Source of the DNA: Burkholderia sp. Nafp2/4-1b
Lineage (GTDB): Bacteria; Pseudomonadota; Gammaproteobacteria; Burkholderiales; Burkholderiaceae
Direction: 5' to 3'
DNA length: 64,000 nucleotides
Assembly: GCF_003635165.1 (NCBI RefSeq)
Contig: NZ_ML058597.1
Coordinates: 124,001 to 188,000 of the forward strand
The translations under genes were made by a program, and so were the position numbers. Shown piece after piece: positions 39,961 through 52,532 of the stretch. The notes under the pieces were generated by a model. The model ran no database searches, was not told the origin of the DNA, and saw only the letters and a list, made by a program, of their open reading frames with translations. Numbering within the stretch: the stretch's first letter is position 1; each line of letters opens with the position of its first letter.

Positions 39961-41079
39961 ATGACGCTGTCCCGTCTTACGTCCATTTCCGTCGCCGCCG
40001 TGCTGTTCGCCGCCGGCGCCGCCGCCGCGCAAGCGGACACCGTGAAGATCGCCATCGCTGGTCCGATGAGCGGCTCGGTCGCCCAATACGGCGACATGGT
40101 GAAGGCCGGCGCACTGACCGCGATCGAACAGATCAACGCAGCCGGCGGTGCGGGCGGCAACAAGTTTGAAGTCGTGATGATGGACGACGCATGCGAACCG
40201 AAGCAGGCCGTTGCCGTCGCCAACAAGATCGTCAGCCAGAAGATCAAGTACGTGATCGGCCATGTGTGCTCGGGTTCGACGATCCCCGCATCCGACATCT
40301 ACGAAAACGAAGGCATCGTGATGGTCACGCCGTCGGCCACCGCGCCGCAGCTGACGGAAGGCAAGAAGCGCCACTTCGTGTTCCGCACGATCGGCCGTGA
40401 CGACCAGCAAGGCCCGGCCGCCGCGCACTACATCATCAACAGCGTGAAGCCGAAGAAGGTCGCGGTCCTGCACGACAAGCAGTCGTACGGCCAGGGCATC
40501 GCATCGTCGGTGAAGAAGGACCTCGAAGCCGCGAAGATCCCGGTCGTGCTGTTCGAAGGCGTCAACGCCGGCGATTCGGACTACTCGGCGATCATCACGA
40601 AGCTGAAGTCGCAAGGCGTCGACTTCGTCTACTTCGGCGGCTACCACCCGGAAATGGGCCTGCTGATGCGCCAGGCGCGCGAGCAGGGCGTGAAGGCGAC
40701 GTTCATGGGCCCTGAAGGCGTGGGCAACAAGGACGTGACGGCGATCGCCGGCCCGGCTTCGGAAGGCATGCTGGTCACGCTGCCGGCCGACTTCTCGGCC
40801 GACCCGGCCAACGCAGCGCTCGTGAAGGCGTTCGCGGACAAGAAGCGCGACGCGAACGGCCCGTTCCAGATGCCGTCGTACGCAGCGGTGAAGATCATCG
40901 CCGACGCGATCGCCGGCGCGAAGACGACGGACCCGACGAAGGTCGCCGCGTACATGCACAAGACGACGTTCGACACGCCGATCGGCAAGGTCGCGTATGA
41001 CGCCCAGGGCGACCTGAAGGCGTTCAAGTTCGTCGTCTACACGTGGCACAAGGACGCGACGAAGACCGCCGCCCGGTAA
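39961..41079 (+). CDS. livK: Branched-chain amino acid ABC transporter substrate-binding protein
   Basis: A 372-residue periplasmic protein with Sec signal (about 1-25, ending AAQA) and the type I fold of Leu/Ile/Val-binding proteins: VKIAIAGPMSG, DDACEPKQAVAVANKIV, GHVCSGSTIPASDIY and the ligand-loop SATAPQLTE. The cysteines of the LivK disulphide loop are present. ATG 39961 follows GAGGAG; an ATG nine codons upstream is in frame but lacks a site. First gene of the liv cluster. Ligand leucine/isoleucine/valine is inferred from the family. Confidence 0.94.
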   Translation: MTLSRLTSISVAAVLFAAGAAAAQADTVKIAIAGPMSGSVAQYGDMVKAGALTAIEQINAAGGAGGNKFEVVMMDDACEPKQAVAVANKIVSQKIKYVIGHVCSGSTIPASDIYENEGIVMVTPSATAPQLTEGKKRHFVFRTIGRDDQQGPAAAHYIINSVKPKKVAVLHDKQSYGQGIASSVKKDLEAAKIPVVLFEGVNAGDSDYSAIITKLKSQGVDFVYFGGYHPEMGLLMRQAREQGVKATFMGPEGVGNKDVTAIAGPASEGMLVTLPADFSADPANAALVKAFADKKRDANGPFQMPSYAAVKIIADAIAGAKTTDPTKVAAYMHKTTFDTPIGKVAYDAQGDLKAFKFVVYTWHKDATKTAAR

Positions 41080-41096
41080 TAACGAAGTACCCGCCC

Positions 41097-41137
41097 GCGC
41101 ACCCGCCCTGTCCGCGACCCGGACGGGGCGCGTGCGC
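41097..41137 (+). terminator. Long hairpin between livK and livH (attenuator-like)
   Basis: Arms 41097-41113 and 41121-41137 pair over 16 of 17 positions (one C-C mismatch, one G-T) around a 7-base loop. No U-tract follows. It lies 18 bases past the livK stop and probably limits read-through or protects the livK message. Confidence 0.6.
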
Positions 41138-41264
41138 ATTTGACCGCGCATTCCCCGTGTGCGGCCAAAGCAGGCGGCCCGAGACGACACCGTGCGTTGC
41201 GCGCGGGCGAACGCCGTGATCCGGCGACGGCCTGCGACACAGCGCCAACGGGAGCTTCCCGCAC

Positions 41265-42191
<927 letters not shown>

Positions 42192-42202
42192 GGGAGACGC
42201 AG

Positions 42203-43474
42203 ATGAGTCAAGTCATTTCCATTCGCCGCCCGGCCGCCGACGCTTCGGTCGGTCAGGCGCTGAAGAATGCCGTGGCCGCCGCGTTGCTGACGGCGATCCT
42301 CACGATTCCGGTGCTCGGCCTGCAGCTGAAGCTCGACGGGTATCAGGTGGTGCTGACGCCGCACTGGCGTCCGGTGTGGATCGCGGTCGCGGCGGTGTTC
42401 CTGTTCCAGCTGTTCAAGCCGTGGCTCGTGCGTGCGAAAACGGCGGTGAAGTTGCCGGCGATGCCCGCGATGGGCGCGCAGCAGCAGCGCGTGATCATCT
42501 GGGTGATGCTCGCGGTCGGGTTCGTGTGGCCGTTCTTCGGTTCGCGCGGCGCCGTGGACGTCGCGACGCTCGCGCTGATCTACGTGATCCTCGGCCTCGG
42601 GCTGAACATCGTGGTGGGTTTCGCGGGGCTGCTGGATCTCGGCTATGTCGGGTTCTACGCGGTCGGCGGCTATACGTACGCGATGCTGAACCAGTATTTC
42701 GGGCTGTCGTTCTGGGAGTGTCTGCCGATCGCCGCGATCGCCGCGGCGACCTTCGGCTTCCTGCTCGGTTTCCCGGTGCTGCGCCTGCGCGGCGACTATC
42801 TGGCGATCGTCACGCTCGGCTTCGGCGAAATCATCCGCCTGCTCGCGAACAACCTGACGAGCTTCACCGGCGGCCCGGACGGCATCTCGAGCATTCCGAA
42901 GCCGACGGTGTTCGGCTTCGAGATGGCGCGCTCGGCGAGCGTCGAAGGCGCGAAGACCTTCCATGAGCTGATCGGGCTGGAATACAGCGGCGAGCACATG
43001 GTGATCTTCCTGTACCTGATCGCGCTGGTGCTGGTCGGCTTCACGCTGTTCGTGACGAGCCGCCTGATCCGCATGCCGATGGGCCGCGCATGGGAAGCGC
43101 TGCGCGACGACGAGATCGCGTGCCGTTCGCTCGGCCTGAACCCGACGCGGATCAAGCTGTCGGCGTTCACGCTCGGCGCGGCGTTCGCGGGCATCGGTGG
43201 CGCGTTCTTCGCGGCGCGTCAGGGCCTCGTGAATCCTGAATCGTTCACCTTCATCGAATCGGCGCTGATCCTCGCGATCGTCGTGCTCGGCGGGATGGGT
43301 TCGCAGCTCGGCGTGATTCTCGCGGCGATCCTGCTGACCGTGCTGCCGGAAGTCGCACGCGGCTTTGCCGAGTACCGGATGCTGATCTTCGGTCTGGTGA
43401 TGGTGTTGATGATGATGTGGCGTCCGCAGGGCCTGCTGCCCGCGAGCCGTCCCCACGTGGAGCTGCCGCAATGA
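42203..43474 (+). CDS. livM: Branched-chain amino acid ABC transporter permease LivM
   Basis: A 423-residue inner-membrane permease. Compared with the shorter forms it has an N-terminal extension of about 90 residues with two or three extra helices, as in E. coli LivM. The core begins [21 protein letters not shown] and includes [31 protein letters not shown] (the ATPase-coupling helix) and [12 protein letters not shown]. Its stop overlaps the livG start (ATGA). Confidence 0.95.
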   Translation: MSQVISIRRPAADASVGQALKNAVAAALLTAILTIPVLGLQLKLDGYQVVLTPHWRPVWIAVAAVFLFQLFKPWLVRAKTAVKLPAMPAMGAQQQRVIIWVMLAVGFVWPFFGSRGAVDVATLALIYVILGLGLNIVVGFAGLLDLGYVGFYAVGGYTYAMLNQYFGLSFWECLPIAAIAAATFGFLLGFPVLRLRGDYLAIVTLGFGEIIRLLANNLTSFTGGPDGISSIPKPTVFGFEMARSASVEGAKTFHELIGLEYSGEHMVIFLYLIALVLVGFTLFVTSRLIRMPMGRAWEALRDDEIACRSLGLNPTRIKLSAFTLGAAFAGIGGAFFAARQGLVNPESFTFIESALILAIVVLGGMGSQLGVILAAILLTVLPEVARGFAEYRMLIFGLVMVLMMMWRPQGLLPASRPHVELPQ

Positions 43475-44243
43475 GCGCGAATGCAGAATTGTTGAAGGTC
43501 GCCGGGCTGCAGATGCGCTTCGGCGGGTTGCTCGCGGTGGACGGCATCGATTTCGACGTGCGTCGCAACGAGGTGTTCGCGATCATCGGGCCGAACGGCG
43601 CGGGCAAGACCACGGTGTTCAACTGCGTCGGCGGCTTCTACAAGCCGACCGGCGGCGACGTCGTGCTCGACGGCCACGCGATCGCCGGGCTGCCGAGCCA
43701 CCAGATCGCGTTGAAGGGCCTGGTGCGCACGTTCCAGAACATCCGGCTGTTCAAGTCGCTGACGGTCGTTGAGAACCTGCTCGTCGCGCAGCATCGCAAG
43801 GTGAAGGCCGGGCTGCTGCCGGGCCTGTTCTCGACGCCCGCGTATCGTCGCGCCGAGAAGGAAGCGCTCGAACGCGCGGCCGTGTGGCTCGACCGGATGG
43901 GGCTGAGGTCGGTCGCCAACCGGCAGGCCGGCACGCTGTCGTACGGGCACCAGCGGCGTCTGGAGATCGCGCGCTGCATGATCACCGAGCCGCGGTTGTT
44001 GATGCTCGACGAGCCGGCGGCCGGCCTCAACCCGCAGGAAAAGATCGAGCTGCAGCACCTGATCGACAAGCTGCGCCACGAGTTCGGCGTGTCGGTACTG
44101 CTGATCGAACACGACATGAGCCTCGTGATGGGCGTGTCGGACCGCATCCTCGTGATGGAGCACGGCCGGCCGATCGTGATCGGCACGCCGGAAGCGGTCC
44201 GCAACGACCCGCGCGTGATCAAGGCGTATCTGGGGGAAGAGTG

Positions 44244-44244
<1 letters not shown>
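43471..44244 (+). CDS. livG: Branched-chain amino acid ABC transporter ATPase LivG
   Basis: A 257-residue ABC ATPase with Walker [10 protein letters not shown], signature [13 protein letters not shown] (the usual LivG variant of LSGGQ), Walker [13 protein letters not shown] and the switch His in LLIEHDMS. Start ATG 43471 overlaps the livM stop by four bases; its own stop overlaps the livF start by one base, so translation is coupled. Confidence 0.95.
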
Positions 44245-44945
<701 letters not shown>

Positions 44946-44953
44946 CGAAGGAA

Positions 44954-44980
44954 GCCGCCGGCCTGCAATAGGCCGGCGGC
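44954..44980 (+). terminator. Hairpin downstream of livF
   Basis: Perfect 11-bp stem GCCGCCGGCCT / AGGCCGGCGGC with a GCAAT loop, eight bases after the livF stop. There is no U-tract, only GGTCTTGT further on. It is a probable end of the liv transcript and may act with Rho. A second inverted repeat, GTAGCCGATTT / AAATTCGGCTAC (44994-45031), follows. Confidence 0.6.
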
Positions 44981-45134
44981 CGACTGTGGTCTTGTAGCCG
45001 ATTTGGCTTCGATCGTAGCAAATTCGGCTACATTCGGCGGGGGATGTGGTTCATGCCTCTGCGGTGAACGAGTGCTTTGTCAGCGCAACCATCGCTGATG
45101 GTGGACCTTCAGCAGCGGCATTGCACGTCGCTGT

Positions 45135-45542
45135 TCACGCGTGCAGCGCCAACCCCTTCACGGCCTTGTCCACGGCCTTCTTCGGCCCGTGCAACGCAAG
45201 GCCGACCAAATCCAGATTCGCTGCATCCTCTGCGCGAAACACGTCGCGGTTGGCCGCGTCGTGCCCGGTCGAAAACATCGCGCGCACGTACGGCACGATC
45301 CTGACGTCGCGCGCCAACGCATGCCGATGCGCGGCCTGCAAACCGTTCAAATCGGCCGCGAACACCAGCATCGGCTGGCCGAACATGCGGCCGTAGCGAT
45401 TCCCCGCGGCATCTTCGTAAGGCTCGCCGAGCGCTTCGGGCGCGCCGGCCGCGACGCCCGTCGCGAGAAACGCGACCACGTTGAGTTTCTGCCACGCCGC
45501 GAGATCGTCGCGCACGATCAATGCCACCTTCGTATCGAACAT
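45135..45542 (-). CDS. DUF2000-family protein
   Basis: A 135-residue cytosolic protein matching the DUF2000 layout: VALIVRDDLAAWQKLNVVAFLATG at the start, GRMFGQPMLVFAAD in the middle and LVGLALHGPKKAVDKAVKGL at the end. The family has a peptidyl-tRNA-hydrolase-like fold and no established role. The ATG at 45542 follows GAGGAG; an earlier ATG seven codons up is less likely. It lies 44 bp downstream of an AraC gene on the same strand and may be co-transcribed with it. Confidence 0.85.
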   Translation of the reverse strand: MFDTKVALIVRDDLAAWQKLNVVAFLATGVAAGAPEALGEPYEDAAGNRYGRMFGQPMLVFAADLNGLQAAHRHALARDVRIVPYVRAMFSTGHDAANRDVFRAEDAANLDLVGLALHGPKKAVDKAVKGLALHA

Positions 45543-45586
45543 GAGTGCTCCTCGTTGAAGCACTCATGATCGGCTGGTGCGCGCGA

Positions 45587-46444
45587 TCAGTCTGGAACGT
45601 TTGTGCACATCTGCCGATAGGCGGCGGGCGTCATCCGGTACGCGCGGCGGAACCAGCGGCCGAGATGGCTCTGGTCGGCGAAGCCGACATCGGCGGCGGC
45701 CTGTGCGGGCGTGCGGCCGGCTGCGAGCAGTCTGCGTGCCGCGCGTAACCGCAAGCGCACGAGGTACGCGTGTGGCGACGTACCGAACGCGCGCTGGAAC
45801 ATCCGTGTGAGCCGGAACCGGTCGATGCCGGCGACGCTCGCGAGTTCGTCGAGGCCGATGTTGCCTTCCATGTGTTCGTGCAGCAGGTCGCGCACGCGTG
45901 CGATCGCGGGCGGCACGACGCCGCTTTCCAGCGCGAGCGGGCCGCCCAGCTGGCTGCCGAGGCGCATCAGCAGGCGGTCGAGCGTCTGGTCGCGCGCGAG
46001 CCGGCCTTCGTTGTCGTGGATCGCGAAGAAAGCGTTCCGGATCGCATCGACGAGGCCGCGATCGTCGACGAGCGTGTGGCCGAACGTGGCTTCGACGCTA
46101 CCGAGGCCCGGCAGGTCGAGCCGGCGCGCGGCGCGCTCGACCCACGTTTGCGGCAGGTACAGCATCCCGTACGTGAAGCCGCCGGCTTCGGGCGCATGGC
46201 CGTCGTGCATCGCGCCGGGTTCGATCAGGATCGCGCGCCCCGGCACGCTCGTGTGCAGCGACCGATGGCACTGGAAGCGCTGGACGCCTTGTTCCGTGAA
46301 GCCGATCAGCATGTCGTCGTGGTCGTGCGGATCGTACGCATGGCCGCTGAAATGCGCGCGCAGGCTTTCGATCCCCGTTTCCGCATCGCGGCGCGCGACG
46401 AGCCAGTGCTCGTTCGTGCCGGTGTCGTTCGCCGCGCTTGTCAT
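45587..46444 (-). CDS. AraC-family transcriptional regulator
   Basis: A 285-residue regulator with an N-terminal cupin ligand-binding domain (about 25-110; SGHAYDPHDHDDMLIGF) and two C-terminal helix-turn-helix units (about 180-280; LDELASVAGIDRFRLTRMFQRAFG and TPAQAAADVGFADQSHLGRWF). The ATG at 46444 is chosen; the upstream in-frame extension is basic and unlike the family. It precedes the DUF2000 gene and may regulate it. The ligand is unknown. Confidence 0.88.
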   Translation of the reverse strand: MTSAANDTGTNEHWLVARRDAETGIESLRAHFSGHAYDPHDHDDMLIGFTEQGVQRFQCHRSLHTSVPGRAILIEPGAMHDGHAPEAGGFTYGMLYLPQTWVERAARRLDLPGLGSVEATFGHTLVDDRGLVDAIRNAFFAIHDNEGRLARDQTLDRLLMRLGSQLGGPLALESGVVPPAIARVRDLLHEHMEGNIGLDELASVAGIDRFRLTRMFQRAFGTSPHAYLVRLRLRAARRLLAAGRTPAQAAADVGFADQSHLGRWFRRAYRMTPAAYRQMCTNVPD

Positions 46445-46529
46445 CGTTCGCCTCGCTGCCCGTCGTTGCCTGCCGGACAGTGTACGCAGTTCGTGCGCGC
46501 ACCGTGCGGCACCGACGGGGTAGACGCGG

Positions 46530-47906
<1,377 letters not shown>

Positions 47907-47935
47907 TTATGCAAGGTAGAAAAGGAGCTAATACC

Positions 47936-48793
47936 TTGGCACGTTCGCTCGATATCGACCTGCTGCGCTCGTTCGTCGTGATAGCCGAAGTGCGCGCGCT
48001 CAGCCGCGCGGCGGCGCGGGTCGGCCGTACGCAATCCGCGCTGAGCCAGCAAATGCGGCGGCTCGAGGAAATCGTCGACCAGCCGCTGTTCCAGCGCACC
48101 GGGCGCGGCGTCGTGCTGACGCATCCCGGCGAGCGGCTGCTCGTGCATGCGCAGCGCATCCTGCGGCAGCACGACGAGGCAATGGCCGATCTGTGCGGCA
48201 CCGGGCTGTCGGGCACCATCCGGTTCGGTTGTCCGGACGATTACGCGGAGGTCTGGCTGCCGTCGCTGCTGCGCCAGTTCTCGAGCCAGCATCCACAGGC
48301 GATCGTCGAGGTCGTGTGCGGGCCGACGCCGCGGCTGATCGAACAACTCGACAAGCGGGCGGTGGATCTCGCGATGATTTCCGTGCCGGACGACGGTTCG
48401 AGCAACGACTTCATCCGCCGCGAGCAACTGGTGTGGATCGGTTATCCGGGGCTCGATGCCGCACAGTTCGATCCGTTGCCGCTCGCGTTGTCCGATCCCG
48501 ATACGCTCGATCACATCGCCGCGTGCGACGCGCTGGATCACGCGGGGCGCGGTTATCGCGTCGCGTATGCGAGCAGCAGCCTCGCGGGGCTGATCGCGCT
48601 GGTCCGTTCGGGGCAGGCGTTCGCGGTGATGACGCAAACGGCCGTGCCGGGCGATCTGGCGATCGTCGCCGGGGATCGTGGGCTCCCGCCGCTGCCGGCG
48701 GTGAGCATCACGCTACGGTTCGACCGCAAGCGGCCGTCGCATCTGACGGCGGCGTTTGCCGAGCATATCCGCGCGGTATTGCCGGGGCTGTGA
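47936..48793 (+). CDS. dgdR: LysR-family regulator of dgdA
   Basis: A 285-residue LysR regulator. The N-terminal winged helix (about 5-64, ALSRAAARVGRTQSALSQQMRRLEE) is followed by an effector domain. It is divergent from dgdA across about 104 bp, the layout in which DgdR is known to repress dgdA and respond to 2-methylalanine. AAAGGAG at 47921-47927 is best spaced for a TTG start at 47936; an ATG at 47909 is an in-frame alternative that adds nine residues. Confidence 0.9.
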   Translation: MARSLDIDLLRSFVVIAEVRALSRAAARVGRTQSALSQQMRRLEEIVDQPLFQRTGRGVVLTHPGERLLVHAQRILRQHDEAMADLCGTGLSGTIRFGCPDDYAEVWLPSLLRQFSSQHPQAIVEVVCGPTPRLIEQLDKRAVDLAMISVPDDGSSNDFIRREQLVWIGYPGLDAAQFDPLPLALSDPDTLDHIAACDALDHAGRGYRVAYASSSLAGLIALVRSGQAFAVMTQTAVPGDLAIVAGDRGLPPLPAVSITLRFDRKRPSHLTAAFAEHIRAVLPGL

Positions 48794-48872
48794 CCAGGAG
48801 GGCGCGACGCGGGTCCCGCCATCGTCGCGTCTATGCACGCTTTGCATAGGAAATGCCGCAACTTTGCATTGG

Positions 48873-48889
48873 ACCGCATATTTTGCGGT
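48873..48889 (+). promoter_or_regulatory. Palindromic operator candidate upstream of the M20 hydrolase
   Basis: ACCGCA-TATTT-TGCGGT, a perfect 6-bp inverted repeat with 5-base spacer, lies 92 bases before the start codon. A TTTGCAT element is repeated at 48841-48847 and 48863-48869, and TAGAAT at 48893-48898 may be a -10 box. Binding by one of the nearby LysR or IclR proteins is inferred. Confidence 0.5.
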
Positions 48890-48980
48890 TTCTAGAATCG
48901 GGCGAACGTTGAGCCTTGTTCGAAAGGTTCATTCCGCAACACCGCGCGTGCCGCGCGGCAGCAACCCGAGGAATAGCCCG

Positions 48981-50138
48981 ATGCAGATCAGTTCACCCGT
49001 CGCCGCCCTGTCCGAGGACATGAAAGTGTGGCGCCGACAGATTCACAGTCGCCCGGAAATCGCGTTTCAGGAAACCGGCACCGCTGCGTTCGTTACCGAG
49101 TTGCTGCGATCGTTCGGCATCGAAACGCACACGGGAATCGGCCGCACCGGCGTGGTGGGCGTGATTGACGGCAACGGCGGGCCGGGGCCCACGATTGCGC
49201 TGCGCGCCGACATGGACGCGCTGCCGATCCAGGAAGAAGGCCGGCCGGTTTATCGTTCGGTCCATCACGGACTGTTTCATGGTTGCGGTCACGATGGACA
49301 CACCGCGATTCTGCTCGGCACAGCGAAGCTGCTTGCGGGTCATCGTCAGTTCAAGGGGCGCGTGGTGCTGGTATTCCAGCCGGCCGAGGAAATCGTTAAA
49401 GGCAGTCAGGCGATGCTGGACGATCAGTTGCTCGAGCGTTTCCCGTTCGATGAAATCTACGGGTTGCACAATCATCCGGCGCTTCAACCGGGACAAATCG
49501 GCGTGCGCATCGGATCGCAACTTGCCGCGGTGGACTTCTTCTCGATCGGGATTCACGGTACCGGGAGCCATGGCGGAACGCCGCATCGCAGCGTCGATCC
49601 AATCGCCATCGGCGCGTTGCTCGTCACGGCATTGCAGACCATCGTCAGTCGCTCGATCGACCCGCTTGACAGCGCGGTTCTGAGTATCTGCCAGTTCATC
49701 GCGGGTGCGACGGCCAACGTCATTCCCGACCGCGCGTCGCTGCAGGGCACCACGCGCGCGCTATCCCCGTCGGCGCGCGAACGCGTGCACCGCCGTCTGC
49801 GCGAGATCTGCGAGGGCGTCGCGCTGTCGCATGGCTGCACGATCGATCTCGACATTTCTCACGGCACGCCACCCACGATCAACGCGGAAGCGCCGGCACG
49901 ATGCGTCATCGCGGCCGCCGATACCGTGGTCGGTGCCGCGAACGTGCTGACCGACGTCGCGCCGCTGATGGCGGGCGACGACGTCGCGCGCTTTCTCGAG
50001 GCACGGCCCGGTTGCTACTTCTTTCTCGGGCAGGGCGGCCCCATGTGCCATCACCCGGAATACGACTTCAACGATGACGTGGCGCCGATCGGTGTCGCGA
50101 TCTTCGACGAGGTCGTCCGGCGTCGTATCGGCGTCTGA
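48981..50138 (+). CDS. M20-family amidohydrolase (N-acyl amino acid hydrolase type)
   Basis: A 385-residue M20D metallopeptidase-like amidohydrolase, the group that includes hippurate, N-acetyl-ornithine-like and auxin-conjugate hydrolases. Metal residues are visible in HGCGHDGH (Cys102, His104) and PAEE (about 136), with His in YGLHNHPAL and a late PMCHHPEYDF. No signal peptide; cytosolic. GAGGAA precedes ATG 48981. It is followed 69 bp later by a sodium-solute symporter and DUF485 gene, suggesting uptake then hydrolysis of an N-acyl or amide compound. The substrate is unknown. Confidence 0.88.
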   Translation: MQISSPVAALSEDMKVWRRQIHSRPEIAFQETGTAAFVTELLRSFGIETHTGIGRTGVVGVIDGNGGPGPTIALRADMDALPIQEEGRPVYRSVHHGLFHGCGHDGHTAILLGTAKLLAGHRQFKGRVVLVFQPAEEIVKGSQAMLDDQLLERFPFDEIYGLHNHPALQPGQIGVRIGSQLAAVDFFSIGIHGTGSHGGTPHRSVDPIAIGALLVTALQTIVSRSIDPLDSAVLSICQFIAGATANVIPDRASLQGTTRALSPSARERVHRRLREICEGVALSHGCTIDLDISHGTPPTINAEAPARCVIAAADTVVGAANVLTDVAPLMAGDDVARFLEARPGCYFFLGQGGPMCHHPEYDFNDDVAPIGVAIFDEVVRRRIGV

Positions 50139-50207
50139 AAGAAGGGGCGCGCGGCCGAATCGATGCTGCGCGACCGGAACATTCATAAAAGACTGGAGGA
50201 GAACATC

Positions 50208-51887
50208 ATGGGACACGGATCGTTTCGCGTCCGGCGGCTGGCGTCCGCCCTGCCGGCAGGTGTGTGCGCCGTGCTTGCGCCAGGCGCTGCAAGTGCGGCC
50301 AATGCGCCGGCGCGGAGTGTCGCAAGCGGATATACGCTTGCGCCGTTCTTGATCTTCGTCGCGTTGACGCTCGGTATCACGTATTGGGCATCGCGTCGCA
50401 ACCGCTCGGTGTCGCAGTTTTATACGGCAGGCGGCGGCATCACGCCGCTGCAGAACGGCTTCGCGCTCGCTGGCGACTATATGTCCGCATCGTCGTTCCT
50501 CGGCGCGGTCGGCATGATGGCCGGTTCCGGCTATGACTCGATCATCTACGGTGTCGGCACGCTGATCGGCTGGCCGATTCTGTTGTTTCTCGTCGCGGAA
50601 CCGCTGCGCAATCTCGGGCGCTTCACGCTGGCGGACGTCGTCGCATTTCGTCTTGAAGAACGTCCGGTACGGATGCTGGCCGCGGTGAATTCGCTGGTAA
50701 TCGTCCTGTTCTATCTCGTCATCCAGCTCGTGGGCGCCGGCAAACTGATCCAGCTGTTGTTCGGCGTGCCTTACACGGTCGCGATGCTGGCGGTCGGAGT
50801 GCTGGTGCTGGTTTATGTACTGATCGGCGGTATGCTGGCCACGACCTGGGTGCAGATCGTGAAGGCGGGACTGATGATCGCGATCGGGACTTATCTGTCA
50901 TTCAAGGTGTTGCAGGCGACCGGCTTCAGCGCGAACCGGCTGATCGACGCGGTCGTGCAGTCCCATCCGGCCGGCGCGGCCGTGCTGGCGCCCAGCCGTC
51001 TCGTGACGAACCCCATTGACGCGATTTCGCTCGGCATGTCGCTGATATTCGGCATGGTGGGCCTGCCGCATATCCTGAGCCGCCTGTTCACGGTGCGCGA
51101 TGGCGCCGCGGCCCGGCAATCGGCTTTCTATGCGACGGGACTCATCGCGTGGTTCTATACCGCGGTCGTTGTGATCGGTGCCGGTGCGATCGTGTTCGTG
51201 CTCGGCAATCCGGCATTTCTCGACTCGCAGACGCACATGCTGATCGGTGGCGGGAACATGGCAGCGATGCATCTGAGCCATTATTTCGGCGGCGATGTAT
51301 TCCTCGGCATCATGTCCGCGGTGGCGTTCGCCACGATCCTGGCGGTCGTCTCGGGGCTCACGATCTCGGGCGCGTCGGCGGTCGGACACGATCTGTACAA
51401 GCGAATCATATGCAGGGGATCCGCCGATCCGGTGCGCGAGCTGACGGTATCGCGCTGGGCGACGTTCGCGTTGGTGGCGACTGCATTGTTGCTGTCGCAT
51501 CTCGTGCAGAACCTCAACATCAGTTTCATGGTCGGACTCGCGTTCTCCATTTCAGCGAGCACCAACTTCCCGATCCTGATGCTGTCGATGTTCTGGCGGG
51601 GGCTGACGACGCGCGGCGTACTGGCCGGCGGGATCGTCGGATTGTCGTCGTCGGTCGGGCTCCTCGTCACCGGTCCGACGATCTGGGTCGGTATTCTGAA
51701 GCACGACCACGCGCTCTTTCCATACGCGAATCCCACGTTGTTCTCGATGACGTTGGCATTCGGCGTCGCGTGGCTCGCGTCGATCGCCGATTCATCCGCT
51801 CGCGGGGCCGCGGAACGTGCACGCTTCGATGCGCAGATGTTCCGCAGCGCGACCGGCATTGGCATCAGCGCCGCCCAAAATCACTGA
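50208..51887 (+). CDS. Sodium:solute symporter (SSS family, ActP-like)
   Basis: A 559-residue secondary transporter with a signal-like first segment and about 13 membrane helices, of the acetate-permease (ActP/YjcG) branch of the SSS family. Typical segments: SVSQFYTAGGGITPLQNGFALAGDYMS as a family signature region, FGMVGLPHILSRLFTV, and GLTISGASAVGHDLYK. GGAGGAG precedes ATG 50208. Coupled with the M20 hydrolase and a DUF485 protein. The carried acid is unknown; acetate is not assured. Confidence 0.92.
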   Translation: MGHGSFRVRRLASALPAGVCAVLAPGAASAANAPARSVASGYTLAPFLIFVALTLGITYWASRRNRSVSQFYTAGGGITPLQNGFALAGDYMSASSFLGAVGMMAGSGYDSIIYGVGTLIGWPILLFLVAEPLRNLGRFTLADVVAFRLEERPVRMLAAVNSLVIVLFYLVIQLVGAGKLIQLLFGVPYTVAMLAVGVLVLVYVLIGGMLATTWVQIVKAGLMIAIGTYLSFKVLQATGFSANRLIDAVVQSHPAGAAVLAPSRLVTNPIDAISLGMSLIFGMVGLPHILSRLFTVRDGAAARQSAFYATGLIAWFYTAVVVIGAGAIVFVLGNPAFLDSQTHMLIGGGNMAAMHLSHYFGGDVFLGIMSAVAFATILAVVSGLTISGASAVGHDLYKRIICRGSADPVRELTVSRWATFALVATALLLSHLVQNLNISFMVGLAFSISASTNFPILMLSMFWRGLTTRGVLAGGIVGLSSSVGLLVTGPTIWVGILKHDHALFPYANPTLFSMTLAFGVAWLASIADSSARGAAERARFDAQMFRSATGIGISAAQNH

Positions 51888-51901
51888 CCGCCGGAGCCAA
51901 C

Positions 51902-52237
51902 ATGTCGAACGTCAATCATCCGACAGCGATTTCAGACAGCCTTGCTGCAAACGCCGATGCAGACATGCCTGCACCTGACGTGCTCCGTCTGGTTCGGCGC
52001 CGTACGTGCTTGAGCATGGGCATGAGCGTGCTCGTGTTGGGCGTCTACTTTGCATTCATCCTGATCGTCGCGTTTGCGCCGAAACTGCTGACACGATCCG
52101 TCGCGGCGGGCTCGCCGATGACGACCGGGATCGTCGTCGGCATCGGGCTTTACTGGTTTTGCGCGATCGCGACGGGCCTATACGTCTGGATTGCGGATCG
52201 ATGGATCGATCCGCTCGTTTGCCGTATGGCGCGATGA
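51902..52237 (+). CDS. DUF485 membrane protein
   Basis: A 111-residue protein with two hydrophobic helices (about 37-58 and 75-97) after a polar N terminus, the layout of DUF485 (YjcH) proteins that accompany ActP-type symporters. It starts 14 bp after the symporter. In most genomes the DUF485 gene precedes the symporter; here it follows. A U-rich terminator follows at 52346-52383. Confidence 0.85.
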   Translation: MSNVNHPTAISDSLAANADADMPAPDVLRLVRRRTCLSMGMSVLVLGVYFAFILIVAFAPKLLTRSVAAGSPMTTGIVVGIGLYWFCAIATGLYVWIADRWIDPLVCRMAR

Positions 52238-52345
52238 GCGCGATGCCGGCCCGCTCGAAGGCATCGCCGCCGCGGGGTGCTTCGCCATAGTGCGCGGCCG
52301 AATCCGCATGGCTCATGCCATCGGCAGTAAAACCGTGTCTCCTTG

Positions 52346-52383
52346 AGCGCGTCTCGGTCATCGAACTGATACGCGCTTTTTTT
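52346..52383 (+). terminator. Rho-independent terminator of the M20/symporter operon
   Basis: Stem AGCGCGT (52346-52352) / ACGCGCT (52371-52377) with an 18-base loop, followed by a run of seven T residues to 52383. It lies about 108 bases after the DUF485 stop. No gene was seen in the rest of the gap to the porin. Confidence 0.78.
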
Positions 52384-52532
52384 GATGACGAGATGTTGGA
52401 AACAATGTCCGTATCGGCGTATTTCATCGAGAAGTCAGCATGAAGATGATTCGTCGTGCGAATTGAAACGGCCGGAATGATCTCATCCGGCGGATTGTGT
52501 GCCCGATTCCGGGAAAATTTCAAAACCAGGTG

